Positions 61,763-64,000 of a DNA stretch of 64,000 nt are shown piece by piece. Under the pieces are notes generated by a model that ran no database searches, had not been told where the DNA came from, and worked only from the letters and a program-made list of their open reading frames with translations. The translations under genes were made by a program, and so were the position numbers. Position 1 is the first letter of the stretch. Each line of letters opens with the position of its first letter. The stretch is from Sindora glabra (taxonomy: Eukaryota; Streptophyta; Magnoliopsida; Fabales; Fabaceae), in assembly GCA_020226215.1 (NCBI GenBank), contig CM035236.1, forward strand, positions 51,335,057 to 51,399,056, in the 5' to 3' direction.

Positions 61763-62145
61763 TGTGGGGACACCCATAATAGGTGACCACATCATTATGA
61801 TACTTAAATTTTGAATTTAAAATTTAAGGGAAAACAAAATCAATTATTTTTTATAACTAATAACAAAGTGGGTGTAAAAGATAAGTACCTATAAAACAAA
61901 AAAGGATATAACTTCCCACAAAAGAGAGAAAGACATCATCAAAACATATCCTAAAAAGAAATTTTTTACAAAGAGAAAAAACCTTCCTTTTCCAAGAGTG
62001 GTTTCTGGTGAAAGTTGTTGTAGATAAAAAGGCTAAAGTTCATGGTGATTCTTGGCTACCATGTGGAACACAACATCAAATCAAGAAAAGAAGAACAAGT
62101 AAGTATATTTTTCACTATAATTTAATTTATTAATTTTTTCTAACA
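61763..62145 (+). repeat. 3' LTR of copia copy 2
   Basis: 383 bp, tgtggggaca to ctaaca; only a few differences from 10361-10743. Confidence 0.92.
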
Positions 62146-64000
62146 AATTTAATATGTGTAACTAAGTATTTATATGATAAGAGATGTCTTTCATTTTTTA
62201 TTATTAATTTACAATTTATTTCTGCTATGGAATAGATCATTGTTTCAAAACTATTAATGAATAGATTTAATTAACGAATACATTATATAGAGGATGATTT
62301 CTAAGCATGCTAAATAAATTAACCATTGATTTTGAAAGATGCACTAAAATCATCAATCATGACAAAAACATATCAACTAGAAGAGTAACAATATCAAAAT
62401 AAAAATAAAAAAGTTTTAAATATTATATCTTACATACAATTTTTAAAAAATAAATTAGGTGAAGTGATATAATTTTTTGAAAAATCATATGTTTATATTT
62501 AATTTATTTTTAATTTTTTAAATTTTAAAAATAAATTAGATGAAGGTATATACAATTCTTTTAAAAAAATCTGTTTGCAAAGTATTTACATATTTTTTAC
62601 CATTGAAGACCAGCATAAATGGCACATTCTTATACCTTTAAGGCTATCTAGCATAATAGAGAGAGTTCAACTCCTCCCACCCCATCTTTCCAATATCCCA
62701 ACCCTTGTAAAATTAAATAATAATAATTACATATTTTTTTAATCAATATGGTAAGGCACTAAAATTATTTTAAAATGTACCGATGTTAAAAATTCAAATT
62801 CAAAGACCAACTTTAAACTTAAAATTTCAAAGCCCTAAACATTAAACAATCATCTATATAGTTTTACATTTTTAAAAAATACAACCAAATCATTATTCTT
62901 ATTTTAACTCACTTCTTTCTTGTAATCATTATAAACTGAATTTTATGTTATCCCAAAAATTTTAAACTTTGAAGTGATATAATAATCTTAAAAATTATTA
63001 GAATGAAATTATTTGATTATATTTATTAAAAAATAAATGATTATGATTATGATTTCAAAATTTATTACCACAGAATTTTAAAATTCTTTGAGCACTAGCC
63101 AGTTATAAGTAAAGGATTTCAATAAAACTTAATATAAGATTTAAAAATATATTTTATTTAAATTAATTAGTTAAAATAAATAAAAATTGAGAGTTCATAT
63201 CATTATTTTTTAGCAAAATATAATTAACTAATGAGTGAAAATAATTAATTTTTAAATTGTAAGCTATGAATTTTAAATCCATATCTCCTTTTAATGGAAA
63301 ATTATGGCATTAAATTACAGTTTTAATTTAATATTATTAACACAAATGGATGAACCATATTTACTTCAGCTTCCTTTGCAGGGACATATTACCCAGAAGT
63401 ATAGAATTTTCCATATTCTGGTCACAAATGCTCTTTTAAAAATAAAAAAAGAAAAAAAAACCTTACATACTCTTTTTTAAATAAATATAAGATTTTAAAT
63501 TTGATCTATTAATATAATTTTTTTTATACTATTAATAAATAAGATAGTGATAAGTCATTAAAAGTTAATAATCTTTATTAATAGTAAAAATATTTTAACA
63601 ATTTTTATCAACATACTAATACATGTGAAAAATATTTAATACTAAATTAACATTGAAAATTAATACATTTGTCAAATTTTGTATGGGAGTTGTACAAAAA
63701 ATTTAATGCTAAAGTAGCATTAAAAATTCCTTCCAATACATGAACAAATGTTAATATAAATTATTTTATACTAATAATAAAATAAATTTAAATCATGAAG
63801 ATAATAAATATAGATAATAGATTTTTTAATTTGCATGTCCAATCCAATTGAATTGGATGAATCTAAAGTAGTGAAAGTTAAAAGGATTTCATTCACTTTA
63901 TAAATGGTTTACAAAGAAGTCAAGAAGTTTTGATTCAACTAAAATTTGATATTTTTTAAAAATTTTATGTTTATCATTGTATTCAAGGCTCAATTCTTAA
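62146..64000. other. AT-rich right flank of copia copy 2, no gene
   Basis: Counterpart of 10744-12598. No coding frame or element seen. Confidence 0.6.

Larger units (their letters stand above)
53278..62145 (+). mobile_element. Degenerate Ty1/copia LTR retrotransposon, copy 2
   Basis: Same element and same organisation as 1376-10743, 8868 bp because the hAT element is absent. It shares the tandem duplication in pol, most stops and all replaced catalytic residues with copy 1, and has the same sequence on each side (atgat before, aattt after). It is therefore a duplicate of one insertion. A few differences matter: the LTR start is tgcgggg, the primer site keeps tatcag, and the integrase CxxC is intact. 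Confidence 0.93.
51889..64000 (+). repeat. Right copy of the large direct segmental duplication
   Basis: Matches 2-12598 in the same orientation, with the copia element and both flanks, at roughly 98% identity. It lacks the hAT element and its duplicated target. Its match runs to the end of the window, so the right boundary is not visible. The start-to-start distance is about 51.9 kb. Confidence 0.95.

Noticed and set aside
1..64000. Host genes, tRNA genes, CRISPR arrays or a gene cluster
   Set aside because: No domain-bearing open frame outside transposon remnants, no cloverleaf-like conserved boxes noticed, and no regularly spaced identical repeats; a gene-finder run with transcript data would be the decisive test.

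Overview
The window looks like gene-poor nuclear DNA of a flowering plant, most likely a eudicot. It is very AT-rich, lacks long open reading frames, and is packed with decayed plant LTR retrotransposons and small DNA transposons. I found no host protein gene, tRNA, rRNA or CRISPR array that I can support, and I cannot name the species.

The main structure is a large direct duplication. Bases 1-12598 and about 51889-64000 are two copies of one segment, roughly 98% alike by eye, with both outer limits probably outside the window. Each copy holds the same dead Ty1/copia element: 5' LTR, initiator-Met tRNA primer site, unrecognised leader, gag, protease, integrase, reverse transcriptase, RNase H, polypurine tract, 3' LTR. 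Both share a 951-bp internal tandem duplication of the reverse transcriptase region and mostly the same stop codons. The two LTRs of one element differ far more (about 85% alike) than the two segment copies do, so the element was old and dead before the segment was duplicated. The left copy alone carries a 516-bp hAT-type element with 14-bp terminal inverted repeats and an exact 8-bp target duplication; the right copy is the empty site.

Between the copies (12.6-51.9 kb) lies a repeat graveyard: an LTR relic with a promoter-like TATA (13.7-14.9 kb), a CACTA terminus at 17441, a SIRE-like copia LTR with a primer site and gag but no visible pol (about 19.2-22.6 kb), diverged tandem repeats, two MITE-like inverted repeats (26.8 and 27.9 kb), another copia LTR end with primer site (31.2 kb), a CACTA-like repeat zone (33.8-41.3 kb) that contains a 100-N assembly gap (36500-36599), and a reverse-strand Ty3/gypsy element of Tat type (46.2-41.3 kb) truncated in its integrase. 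The stretch from 47.0 to 49.4 kb is the least repeat-like, but no gene is visible there.

None of these parts work together as a system. What the window offers is a readable order of events: copia insertion, decay dominated by C-to-T/G-to-A changes, segment duplication (or an uncollapsed haplotype), then hAT insertion. I did not find a convincing undescribed biological system.
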